Below are positions 1-6,366 of a stretch of DNA of 9,477 nucleotides, one piece after another. The notes beneath the pieces were generated by a model. It made no database searches, had not been told where the DNA came from, and was given only the letters and a program-made list of their open reading frames with translations. The position numbers and the translations under genes are program-made. Position 1 is the first letter of the stretch; each line of letters begins with the position of its first letter. The DNA comes from CAZFQG01 sp964520785 (GTDB lineage: Bacteria; Planctomycetota; Planctomycetia; Pirellulales; Thermoguttaceae), in the NCBI GenBank assembly GCA_964520785.1, contig CAZFQG010000222.1, positions 1 through 9,477 of the forward strand, given 5' to 3'.

Positions 1-94
1 GAAATTCGGGATCGCCCCCGGGAATTCGGGAAGTTAATTCTATACGAGTTCTAAGCGTTGAGGCAGCACGGATTACGCCGACGAAGCGGCAAAG
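1..94. other. Non-coding tail downstream of the SPS-SPP gene
   Basis: This short stretch follows the stop codon of the minus-strand sucrose gene and reaches the window edge. It contains an 8-nt direct repeat (AATTCGGG at 3-10 and 23-30, a 20-nt period). A weak 4-bp dyad (GCCG/CGGC) lies just past the stop codon. I see no strong stem with a T-tract, so no terminator is called. No gene is visible here. Confidence 0.4.
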
Positions 95-2284
95 TCATGC
101 CGAGGCCAGCTCCGCCCGCTGGACGATTCCATAGTGGTGAAGTCCCTCGATAATACCGCCGGCGTGATGAGCACTGGCGAAATAAACGCGGATGGTCTTG
201 GCGTTCTTTAAGGAAAGCAGCTCGTCGTCATGGTTGCCGACGACGATTCCGGCGGTTCGCCCCACGAGCATGTCGCGGTCGTTTCCAGAGTCCCCGGAGG
301 TCGCCAGACGTTCGAGCGGGATATGCCATTTTCCGGAAAGATATCGAACCGCCTTGCCTTTCGAGGCGCGATGGGGAAGAATGTCGACGAAGGTCCCGTG
401 CGAGAAGATCAAGGAGTAGGCGGCCCTTTCCCTGGCGAGGGCCTCGTGGATGATCGCCAGGGCTTCTTCGGGGTTGACGCTCTCGTCGAGATCATAGCTG
501 ATCTTGAATTCCCGTTGTGCGTGCGGCTCTTTTTGCAGGTGCAGGAATTCGAGTTCGTCAAGCGCCGCGTGAACGCGTTCGGGTCGCCACTTCGAGCGGA
601 GGTGGCTTGCCCATCCTTTGTCCGGAATGTGTTCGGTCCCATAATAGATCTCCGAACCGACGCTGGCGATAACGACATCGATTTCATCCACGCCGTTTTC
701 GCGGAGGGCCTCGTCGATCAGCTCGAGCGCACGTCCCGACGCGACGCCGAATCCGAGATGGTCGCGGTTTTCGTGGATGATCGCCCTGAGTTGCTCCAGC
801 GCCTCCGCGTCTCCCAAAAGCGTGTTGTCGATATCCGTGATCAGGAGGCTGTCCAAGGAAGCGAGCCTTCTGCCGGGGGCGCTCTTTCCGATTACCGCGG
901 GCGCCTCGGCGGGAGGTTTCGCGATCGAGTCGAGGGCTTTCAAGTAGCGGCGGCAGTGCGTCTCCCAGGAATAATGTTCGCGAACGAGGTTGACGCCGTT
1001 ATTGGAACATTCATCCCACAGGTCTTCGTCCGTCAACAACTTGAGCAACGCTTCGGTGATCGCCGTTTCATCGTTGACGTCGACGAGGAGTCCACTGTTG
1101 CAGTTCTCGACGATATCCTGAGGACCGCCGTTCTTCGTCACGACGAATGGAAGTCCGGTCGCCGAGGCCTCGATCGCGGTCAATCCGAATAATTCGATAA
1201 AGGCGGTGTTGACGAAGATGCCCCGGCTCGCGGCGGCGCACCGGTAGAGCTCCGGTACGTCGAACTCGCTGCTATGGTCCTTCGGAATCGCCATCTTTCC
1301 GTAAAGGTCGTACCGGTCCATCGCCAGCAACATGTCGGTCAGGACCTTTTGCTCGTTGTCCGGCATCGTTTCGATGTCGTCGCGAATTCCGGCGAAAACG
1401 GCCAGGTTCGCGATCGCCTTGAGTTGATTGCTCTTTCCGTACGCGTGAATCAGCGCGCCGATGTTCTTCCGGCGGTCCGGGCGACAGAGGGCGAGAATCA
1501 GCGGTTTGTCGGGATTGAAGTGGAATCGCCCCAACTCCTTCATCATATGCACGCGAGCCTGCTTGTAGCGCTCGTCGATGTCGGCGTTGGGCATGTCGTA
1601 TTCGTAGTACGGAAAAAACCGCTCCAGATCGGTTCCCGGCGGGATCACCTCGAACGGAAGACTCGGATCCTTGTAGTATTGCTCATATTGGGTGTCTCGT
1701 TCATGGCGCGTGCTCGTGATGACAAGATCGGCGACCGCCAGGCAATCCTGTTCCACGTTAATGCGGTGTTCGATCGCGAGTTCCTTGTTCGCCTTCTCCA
1801 GCGTCCAGCCTTCACTCGTCAGGTATTCGAGTTTGGGCTTTCCGAGTGAATGGCCCGTGAACACGAAAGGAACCTCGAAGGCGGCCGCCACCTCTTTGGC
1901 GATATACCCGGCGTCGGCGTAGTGCCCGTGGACGACCGCGGGGACGCGCCCCTCGCGGCGCGTGAAGGAGATCATTGCGTCGACGTAGTCGTCCAAAAAC
2001 GGCCACAGACGCTCCTTGCGAACGTACCGGCCCCCGCCGCAGGGGAGACGCACGATCCGGCACTTCGGCGCGAGTTCCTCGATTCGACGCGAATAGTCGG
2101 AACTGAACCGCTTGTCCTTGATCCGGCGCGTGAACAAGTCGACCGCCTCGACGTCATCGAATTCCGCCAGTTTTTTCGCGAGTTCCAAGACGTAGCGAAC
2201 CTGACCGCCGGTATCGGCGTCCCGACCCATTTCGACGTTCTCGCCCCGAACCAATCCGTGAATACTGACGAGTTGAATATACAT
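95..2284 (-). CDS. sps: Bifunctional sucrose-phosphate synthase / sucrose-phosphate phosphatase (SPS-SPP fusion)
   Basis: This 729-residue cytoplasmic enzyme should make sucrose-6-phosphate from UDP-glucose and fructose-6-phosphate, then dephosphorylate it to sucrose. Residues 1-455 form a GT-B/GT4 glycosyltransferase. They include the SPS-type N-terminus MYIQLVSIHGLVRG, DTGGQVRYVLELA at 24-36, TGHSLGKPK near 143-151, the donor-site segment R268...K273, and an E-x7-E element (E364 and E372 in ELFGLTAIE). A linker of about 20 residues leads to an SPP-type HAD domain at about 478-722. All four HAD motifs are present: D484-x-D486-x-T488, S516, K642 and the GDSGND loop at 664-669. The phosphatase half therefore looks catalytically competent, unlike the inactive HAD tails known in some cyanobacterial SPS proteins. 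The ATG at 2284 is chosen because it begins the family's conserved N-terminus and has GGAAGG 9 nt upstream. The frame stays open further upstream, but only inside the preceding gene. The gene sits 74 nt after sucrose synthase and is probably co-transcribed with it. Confidence 0.95.
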   Translation of the reverse strand: MYIQLVSIHGLVRGENVEMGRDADTGGQVRYVLELAKKLAEFDDVEAVDLFTRRIKDKRFSSDYSRRIEELAPKCRIVRLPCGGGRYVRKERLWPFLDDYVDAMISFTRREGRVPAVVHGHYADAGYIAKEVAAAFEVPFVFTGHSLGKPKLEYLTSEGWTLEKANKELAIEHRINVEQDCLAVADLVITSTRHERDTQYEQYYKDPSLPFEVIPPGTDLERFFPYYEYDMPNADIDERYKQARVHMMKELGRFHFNPDKPLILALCRPDRRKNIGALIHAYGKSNQLKAIANLAVFAGIRDDIETMPDNEQKVLTDMLLAMDRYDLYGKMAIPKDHSSEFDVPELYRCAAASRGIFVNTAFIELFGLTAIEASATGLPFVVTKNGGPQDIVENCNSGLLVDVNDETAITEALLKLLTDEDLWDECSNNGVNLVREHYSWETHCRRYLKALDSIAKPPAEAPAVIGKSAPGRRLASLDSLLITDIDNTLLGDAEALEQLRAIIHENRDHLGFGVASGRALELIDEALRENGVDEIDVVIASVGSEIYYGTEHIPDKGWASHLRSKWRPERVHAALDELEFLHLQKEPHAQREFKISYDLDESVNPEEALAIIHEALARERAAYSLIFSHGTFVDILPHRASKGKAVRYLSGKWHIPLERLATSGDSGNDRDMLVGRTAGIVVGNHDDELLSLKNAKTIRVYFASAHHAGGIIEGLHHYGIVQRAELASA

Positions 2285-2321
2285 TCCTCGATACCTTCCC
2301 GAGTTTGGGGGTTCAGAATAG

Positions 2322-2338
2322 CCCGTCCACGGGACGGG
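2322..2338 (-). repeat. Intercistronic stem-loop between sucrose synthase and SPS-SPP
   Basis: Two perfect 7-nt arms (CCCGTCC / GGACGGG) flank a 3-nt loop within the 74-nt spacer. It lies 20 nt past the sucrose synthase stop codon and 37 nt before the SPS start. No T-run follows on the minus strand, so it is not a standard intrinsic terminator. It could tune relative expression or 3'-end stability of the upstream cistron. That role is inferred; only the dyad is seen. Confidence 0.45.
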
Positions 2339-2358
2339 TGGCCACCGACGCCGGGAGG

Positions 2359-4794
2359 TTACTGCATCGCTTGCGCTCGCGGTCGATACACGGTGTGATA
2401 CAGCGTATGGATGTAACGGTCCAAAGCCTGCCGGTTCATCACGTCGATGTAGTTCCAATAGGTGTAGACATTGGCCATACCCAATAGTTTATCGGCGTGT
2501 TGCTTCCATGTAAAGGCTTCACGGACACGAGATATACCCCCTTCAGAGTAGATCTGCCACGCCTCGCGTCCGGAAATCACCTTCTCGAGGGCATCCGCGA
2601 ACCCGACATGGTCGTTTGGGTCTACGATCAATCCGGATTTCTCGGAAATAACGATTTCCGACGGCCCTCCAAAGCAGGTGACCACCACCGGGAGACCACA
2701 TGCCATCGCCTCGATAACCGTTAATCCGAATGTTTCCATGAAGGCGGGTTGGGCGAAGACGCCGTGGCGGTCCGCGACCATGCGGTACACCTCCCCGGTT
2801 TCGACTTTGTCGAGTCTCGCGGCGCACCAGCGGATATGACCGTTGAGCTGATACTGCTCGATCAATTCATACGCTCTCGAAACCATCTCGATTTCCTCCT
2901 GGTCGGAGGATTCGGCCGCGTTGATCAACGAAGTCACCAGCAGGAGATTCGTTTTCTCGCGAAGCGAGGGGCTCTTTCCGAAGATTTCGACGAGGCCGGG
3001 AAGGTTCTTGATCTTATCCATCCGGGCCATCGCGAAGATGAACGGAAGGTTCGGATCGTTCAAGTCTCCCATACAGTTTTCCGAGGGCTGTTTTCCGAAA
3101 AGCCGCCGTTGAAGCGCATTGGTAACGGCCTCGACGCGGCGGCTGGAGTCCGAATAGGGAAAAAAGTGCTCCTCGCTCGCGCCCGGTGGGACGATGTTGT
3201 GTCGCGCCAACCGCGGATTGAATCCGGACTGCACGCGGTAAAGGCCCGGCATGGAAAAGAGTTCGTAGGATTCCATCATTCCCATTTCGGTCGCGGTGCC
3301 TCCGACCTCGCGGTATGAACTCGACACAATGAAATCGGCCGAATTGTATGCGATGAGGTCCGCGGTGAACTGCAGGGAGAATCGGTAGTCCTCCTCCATG
3401 TCGGCCCAATACATGTCGCTGAGCAGATATTTGGTCTTCTCGAGCGCATGCACGCATGCGCAGTGCGTGGTGCCCATCTCGTCGGCCAGGCGGTGGGCGA
3501 CCAGGTTGCCGTCGGAGTAGTGACCGATGATCAAGTCGGGCGTGCCCAACAACTCGGTGATAATCACTCGGTTCGACTCCTCGGCGAACTGCTCGAGGTA
3601 CGGCCATATTTGAAACCGGGATATCCAGTCGGCGATGATCTCGCCCGACTCATCGCGGAACGGAACCCGGATGATCCAGCCGTTTTCCGTTCCGTAAATC
3701 CTCTCGCGAGGGACATTGCACGTCGTCCCTTCGGCGTTGGGAATCAACCGCGTAAGGACCGCCACCTGGGGCGTCGCGTCGATCCCGGCGTCGTAGAACT
3801 GCCGCCGCATTTGGTGTTCCAAGGCCCTCGCCTGGTCCAAGACATAGGTCACTTGGCCACCGGTGTCCGGTTTTCCCAAAACGCCGTCCTGCGCGAACCA
3901 CCCGTGGGGAGAGACCATGAGGACGGTTCGCGTCAACGTCAGCCGCGCTAGGAGGCTCTCGAAACGTCCCGGGTCCGATGATTCCATGACTTTCGCCAAG
4001 AGCGCAAGACTTTCCGCGATTCCACCCGCCGTACGGCCCCAACCGAGTTCGAACCCGTGCATTCGCAAGTCGTGGGCCAGGTTGGCATACGGCTCGTCCG
4101 GTTCGCAATCCTCCAGAAACCTTCGCACCGCGATGACGGCGTCGAGCAGTTCATCCGGTGTTTCCAGATACTCATTGAGCAGAATACTCAAGCCGTTTAT
4201 GGTGCGGTTCCGCAGAAAACCGAACAACGCGCGCTGGAAGACTTGCGGGTTCTGATACATCTGGGCCGAAAGCCTTCGGTTGAGAAAGGAAATCCCCTCG
4301 CCCATCTCCGCCGACTCGTTCACCTTAGGGAAATCGCGGAAAAAAGGAGAGAAATCCAGAACGAGCCCCTTCTTTCCGGACTTCTCGTGCCCCTGAATGT
4401 AGGCGTCCTTCACTTCGAGAAAACTTCCCCGGTCAACCAGTTCAACCGCCTCCGTCTCCGGATGGACCCGGACGATCTGCTTCAAACCGACACCGGGGCG
4501 AAGGACCGCGTAGGCCGCCTCAGCGTCGAAGATGATCTCCCCGCAACCGCGAAACATCCGCCGAACGGCTTTCTCGGTCCGCGGTTCGACGCCGGTGGAA
4601 TGGGCAAAGAACGCGTCGAGGTGCTTCTGAACTTGGTCGCTCAGGAAGAATGATTCGCCGGAAGCCTTCAGGGCCGCGCAGAATCGTTTTACCGTGGGAA
4701 TATGTTCCGGAGCCAATATGTACGTGGCCGGCTTGCCTTGACCGAAATAACCGTTGCCATTTTTCGCATGTACTTGTTGAGTAGAGTGGATCAT
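2359..4794 (-). CDS. susA: Sucrose synthase (GT4, bacterial SuS)
   Basis: This 811-residue cytoplasmic enzyme catalyses the reversible reaction sucrose + UDP (or ADP) to fructose + NDP-glucose. The length matches the roughly 800-residue family. The first ~270 residues are the SuS-specific N-terminal regulatory/oligomerisation region. The GT-B part starts near 285. It shows KPDTGGQVTYVLDQARALE at 308-326, HALEKTKY at 449-456, QFTADLIAYNSADFIVSSS at 475-493, SMPGLYRV at 514-521, R591 and K596 of the donor site (MARMDKIKN), and the E-x7-E pair E687/E695 in ETFGLTVIE. These features separate SuS from SPS, the shorter paralogue directly downstream. The frame is open back to a TTG at 4908, but the first ATG, at 4794, gives the usual family length. 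No good Shine-Dalgarno precedes that ATG, so the start is the least certain point. A promoter, a palindrome and a leader hairpin lie in the 130 nt upstream. The gene is likely first in a two-gene sucrose operon. Confidence 0.94.
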   Translation of the reverse strand: MIHSTQQVHAKNGNGYFGQGKPATYILAPEHIPTVKRFCAALKASGESFFLSDQVQKHLDAFFAHSTGVEPRTEKAVRRMFRGCGEIIFDAEAAYAVLRPGVGLKQIVRVHPETEAVELVDRGSFLEVKDAYIQGHEKSGKKGLVLDFSPFFRDFPKVNESAEMGEGISFLNRRLSAQMYQNPQVFQRALFGFLRNRTINGLSILLNEYLETPDELLDAVIAVRRFLEDCEPDEPYANLAHDLRMHGFELGWGRTAGGIAESLALLAKVMESSDPGRFESLLARLTLTRTVLMVSPHGWFAQDGVLGKPDTGGQVTYVLDQARALEHQMRRQFYDAGIDATPQVAVLTRLIPNAEGTTCNVPRERIYGTENGWIIRVPFRDESGEIIADWISRFQIWPYLEQFAEESNRVIITELLGTPDLIIGHYSDGNLVAHRLADEMGTTHCACVHALEKTKYLLSDMYWADMEEDYRFSLQFTADLIAYNSADFIVSSSYREVGGTATEMGMMESYELFSMPGLYRVQSGFNPRLARHNIVPPGASEEHFFPYSDSSRRVEAVTNALQRRLFGKQPSENCMGDLNDPNLPFIFAMARMDKIKNLPGLVEIFGKSPSLREKTNLLLVTSLINAAESSDQEEIEMVSRAYELIEQYQLNGHIRWCAARLDKVETGEVYRMVADRHGVFAQPAFMETFGLTVIEAMACGLPVVVTCFGGPSEIVISEKSGLIVDPNDHVGFADALEKVISGREAWQIYSEGGISRVREAFTWKQHADKLLGMANVYTYWNYIDVMNRQALDRYIHTLYHTVYRPRAQAMQ

Positions 4795-4842
4795 GGAGCT
4801 AACAAAGGGATTCTTCTGGGGAAAGTTCGCGCGTGACGGAAA

Positions 4843-4862
4843 TCCGCGTTGGGTAACGCGGA
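4843..4862 (-). promoter_or_regulatory. Leader stem-loop upstream of sucrose synthase
   Basis: A perfect 8-bp inverted repeat (TCCGCGTT / AACGCGGA) closes a 4-nt loop. It lies 48 nt before the sucrose synthase ATG and, if the proposed promoter is right, about 25 nt into the transcript. On the minus strand it is followed by ATTTCC and not by a T-run. It may be a 5'-UTR stability or regulatory structure. A terminator-type attenuator is less likely. The structure is seen; the role is inferred. Confidence 0.45.
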
Positions 4863-4879
4863 GATGCAAAGTACGAGCA

Positions 4880-4897
4880 ATCTTGGTCGACCAAGAT
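4880..4897. promoter_or_regulatory. 18-bp perfect palindrome, candidate operator of the sucrose genes
   Basis: ATCTTGGTCGACCAAGAT reads identically on both strands. Its core TTGGT-CG-ACCAA resembles operators of GntR/FadR-type regulators, whose half-sites are often TGGT/ACCA, but the cognate regulator is not in the window. It overlaps the proposed -10 box and the expected start site, 86 nt upstream of the ATG. That is a position where a bound repressor would block transcription. A perfect 18-bp palindrome is unlikely by chance in so short an interval. Confidence 0.5.
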
Positions 4898-4922
4898 AGG
4901 CTGTTCAATGTCCCCCAATCAA
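4893..4922 (-). promoter_or_regulatory. Candidate sigma70-type promoter for sucrose synthase
   Basis: On the minus strand, TTGATT (4922-4917) and TATCTT (4898-4893) are separated by 18 nt, and each matches 4 of 6 consensus positions. The start would fall near 4886, inside the 18-bp palindrome, giving a leader of about 92 nt. This was found by eye and is only moderately similar to consensus. The overlap with the palindrome is its main support. Confidence 0.35.
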
Positions 4923-4923
4923 A

Positions 4924-5262
4924 CTAAGAATAGAGGAGGACTGCTTGAACTCGCCCAAACCATACGGCGTCATCTCTAACATACTGCGCCAAGACGCATC
5001 GGACCGGGATGTTTTTTTCCACGAAAGGCGCAAGCCGACCGCGGAGCGCGGCCGCGGCATCGAACCAAACAAGCGTCAACCGCTTTTCAGGGAATTGTAG
5101 CAGTAGGGGCAACCTGGAATCAAGTTCGGCGACGCCGTTCCCGAAGAGAAATCGCTCCGATGTCGGTTCGTGCGAAAACGAACGGAGCGGCGTTGGTTTC
5201 GAGAAAGCCGGCGCACTGCCGGTGACGGACGAGCCCCTCGGTATCGTGGGCCGACTATTCAC
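4924..5262 (-). CDS. Doubtful small ORF (112 residues, GTG start) downstream of the exchanger
   Basis: I do not recognise this protein. The frame opens with GTG one base after the TGA of the exchanger gene and ends just before the proposed sucrose synthase promoter. It fills almost the whole gap, a spacing typical of coupled genes. Residues 1-40 are rich in Ser, Pro and Arg and look non-coding. Residues 49-112 have a more protein-like pattern, with LTLVWFDAAAALRGRLAPF and VRCVLAQYVRDDAVWFG. No clear Shine-Dalgarno is present, no ATG occurs in frame, and the frame also continues upstream through the exchanger gene as an unrelated reading. It may be a real small protein, the remnant of one, or a chance open frame. 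I lean towards chance or remnant. Confidence 0.2.
   Translation of the reverse strand: MNSRPTIPRGSSVTGSAPAFSKPTPLRSFSHEPTSERFLFGNGVAELDSRLPLLLQFPEKRLTLVWFDAAAALRGRLAPFVEKNIPVRCVLAQYVRDDAVWFGRVQAVLLYS
5208..5222 (-). terminator. Weak stem-loop downstream of the exchanger
   Basis: A 5-bp GC-rich stem (CCGGC / GCCGG) with a 5-nt loop lies 41 nt past the exchanger stop codon and is followed on the minus strand by CTTTCTCG. The trailing segment is only partly T-rich, so this is at best a weak terminator or 3'-end hairpin. It would fall inside the doubtful small ORF and argues mildly against that ORF. Confidence 0.2.
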
Positions 5263-5263
5263 T

Positions 5264-6244
5264 TCAATGTCCCGCCGCCGACAGGTAGAACACGAGAAAC
5301 GACAGCGCCACGAGCAGAAGTCCTTCAAAACGGGAGATTCGCCAACCGGTCCGCATGAAGACGAGCGTGGCGAAGACCAAGCCGGCCAAGGCGACAAGCG
5401 AGACTCGCGAGACCGGATCGATGGCGACGGGGCGGAGCATGCCGGCAAGTCCGAGGACTCCCAGGAGATTGAAAAGATCGCTTCCAATGATGTTGCCGGC
5501 GCTAATCCCATACTTGCCCCGGATTACGCCGACCAGGCTGGTCGCGAACTCGGGAGCGGAAGTTCCGGCGGCGACGATGGTCACGCCGATGAGCCATTCA
5601 CTGACGCCGAATGTCCTGGCGACGGTCGTCGACGAACCGATCAACAGATGAGAACCCCCAAGGATGAAAGCCAGTCCGAACACCAATAGGAAACAGTTCC
5701 ACCAGAGAGAATCGCCGTCGGCGACCAGCGTTTCCACTTCTTCCTCGGTTCCGGGGATGGCATGTCGTTTGACGAAAAGATAACCGAGGTATACCAGAAG
5801 TAGGCCGAACAGGACCAGGCCGTCCAGGCGTCCCAGCTCCAAGTCGATTCCGACGAGACCCAGCAACAGAATCGTGGTCAATGCCAGAATGGTACCATCG
5901 CGCCACAGGAGCGTCCGGTCGATCGGTATGGCGCGGACCATCGCGCATCCGCCAAGGATGAATCCCAGGTTGAAGATGTTCGAACCGACGATGTTCCCAA
6001 CCGAAATATCTCCTTGACCCCGAAACGCCGCGATCAACGTGACCGCGAATTCCGGAGCGGAGGTTCCGGCGGCGACGACCGTCAGCCCGATTACCAGTTC
6101 CGAGACGCCAAACCTCTTGGCCAACCGGGCGGCCGCCTCGACCACCCAGTGCGCCCCCAGGGCAACGATGACCATTGTCGCCGCGATCGCGGTGATGTTC
6201 GCCCCCAGCGGCCACGTATCGAAGTCCATCCAGTCCAGATTCAT
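5264..6244 (-). CDS. Calcium/sodium antiporter, CaCA family (YrbG-like)
   Basis: This 326-residue inner-membrane protein should exchange Ca2+ for Na+ or another monovalent cation. It has two homologous five-helix halves. The predicted segments are at about 14-36, 46-72, 83-105, 111-131, 139-157, 181-203, 216-240, 250-270, 281-299 and 305-323. The halves are joined by a short acidic cytoplasmic-type loop at 160-180. Each half carries the alpha-repeat signature: GTSAPEF at 60-66 with GNIVGSNIFN at 83-92, and GTSAPEF at 227-233 with GNIIGSDLFN at 250-259. The conserved Glu in each GTSAPE (64 and 231) are the expected cation ligands. The Asn/Asp difference between repeats (GSN versus GSD) resembles the Asn/Asp pair in the archaeal NCX structure. 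The ATG at 6244 is chosen because AGGAG lies 5 nt upstream and it directly precedes the first helix. The frame runs open further upstream but gives only Arg-rich non-protein-like sequence. Its own promoter and dyad lie upstream. Ion specificity cannot be set from sequence alone. Confidence 0.93.
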   Translation of the reverse strand: MNLDWMDFDTWPLGANITAIAATMVIVALGAHWVVEAAARLAKRFGVSELVIGLTVVAAGTSAPEFAVTLIAAFRGQGDISVGNIVGSNIFNLGFILGGCAMVRAIPIDRTLLWRDGTILALTTILLLGLVGIDLELGRLDGLVLFGLLLVYLGYLFVKRHAIPGTEEEVETLVADGDSLWWNCFLLVFGLAFILGGSHLLIGSSTTVARTFGVSEWLIGVTIVAAGTSAPEFATSLVGVIRGKYGISAGNIIGSDLFNLLGVLGLAGMLRPVAIDPVSRVSLVALAGLVFATLVFMRTGWRISRFEGLLLVALSFLVFYLSAAGH

Positions 6245-6268
6245 TGAAGCTCCTCGGTTTCGCGAATT

Positions 6269-6284
6269 ATCGCACCAGTGCGAT
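6269..6284. promoter_or_regulatory. 16-nt dyad in the exchanger leader
   Basis: ATCGCAC and GTGCGAT form a perfect 7-nt inverted repeat around a 2-nt centre. The dyad ends 24 nt upstream of the exchanger ATG and would begin just after the predicted transcription start. The 2-nt centre favours a protein-binding operator over an RNA hairpin. A second, shorter palindrome (TTCGCGAA, 6259-6266) is adjacent. The regulator is unknown. Confidence 0.4.
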
Positions 6285-6294
6285 TTTGAGGAGC

Positions 6295-6323
6295 ATTCTA
6301 TCCCGGAGCGGCCGCTGTCGCAA
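6295..6323 (-). promoter_or_regulatory. Candidate sigma70-type promoter for the exchanger
   Basis: TTGCGA (6323-6318) and TAGAAT (6300-6295) are separated by exactly 17 nt on the minus strand. The -10 matches 5 of 6 and the -35 matches 4 of 6 consensus positions. The start would be near 6288, giving a leader of about 44 nt that contains the 16-nt dyad. This suggests that the exchanger can be transcribed independently of the stress-protein gene upstream. Confidence 0.45.
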
Positions 6324-6343
6324 GGATCCTCGGTTGTCCAACC

Positions 6344-6362
6344 CCCCTCGCTTGCGCGGGGG
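6344..6362 (-). terminator. Stem-loop just past the universal stress protein gene
   Basis: On the minus strand, a CGC/GCG stem capped by a GCAA tetraloop is extended past one bulged A by four C-G pairs. It starts 4 nt after the TAG stop codon. No T-tract follows, so it is better read as a 3'-end stabilising hairpin or a factor-assisted end than as a classical intrinsic terminator. A second small dyad (GGTTG / CAACC, 6332-6343) abuts it. Confidence 0.35.
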
Positions 6363-6366
6363 AAAT

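Noticed and set aside
3..30. Repeated AATTCGGG near the left edge as part of a repeat array or terminator
   Set aside because: There are only two copies, no stem with a T-tract, and the sequence is cut by the window edge.
230..1192. Long plus-strand open frame (320 residues) opposite the SPS-SPP gene
   Set aside because: It lies entirely antisense to a gene with intact catalytic motifs. Its composition (Arg/Val/Asp-rich without motifs) is typical of a codon-bias shadow.
2285..2458. Upstream TTG start extending SPS-SPP by 58 residues into the sucrose synthase gene
   Set aside because: The added residues are Arg/Ser/Pro-rich and overlap the upstream coding region. The conserved SPS N-terminus begins at the ATG at 2284 with a ribosome site.
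4795..4908. Upstream TTG start extending sucrose synthase by 38 residues
   Set aside because: It would run through the leader hairpin and palindrome. The ATG at 4794 already gives the usual family length. The weak ribosome site leaves some doubt.
5012..5018. T7 run on the plus strand as an intrinsic terminator
   Set aside because: No gene is transcribed into it on the plus strand, and no adequate GC-rich stem directly precedes it.
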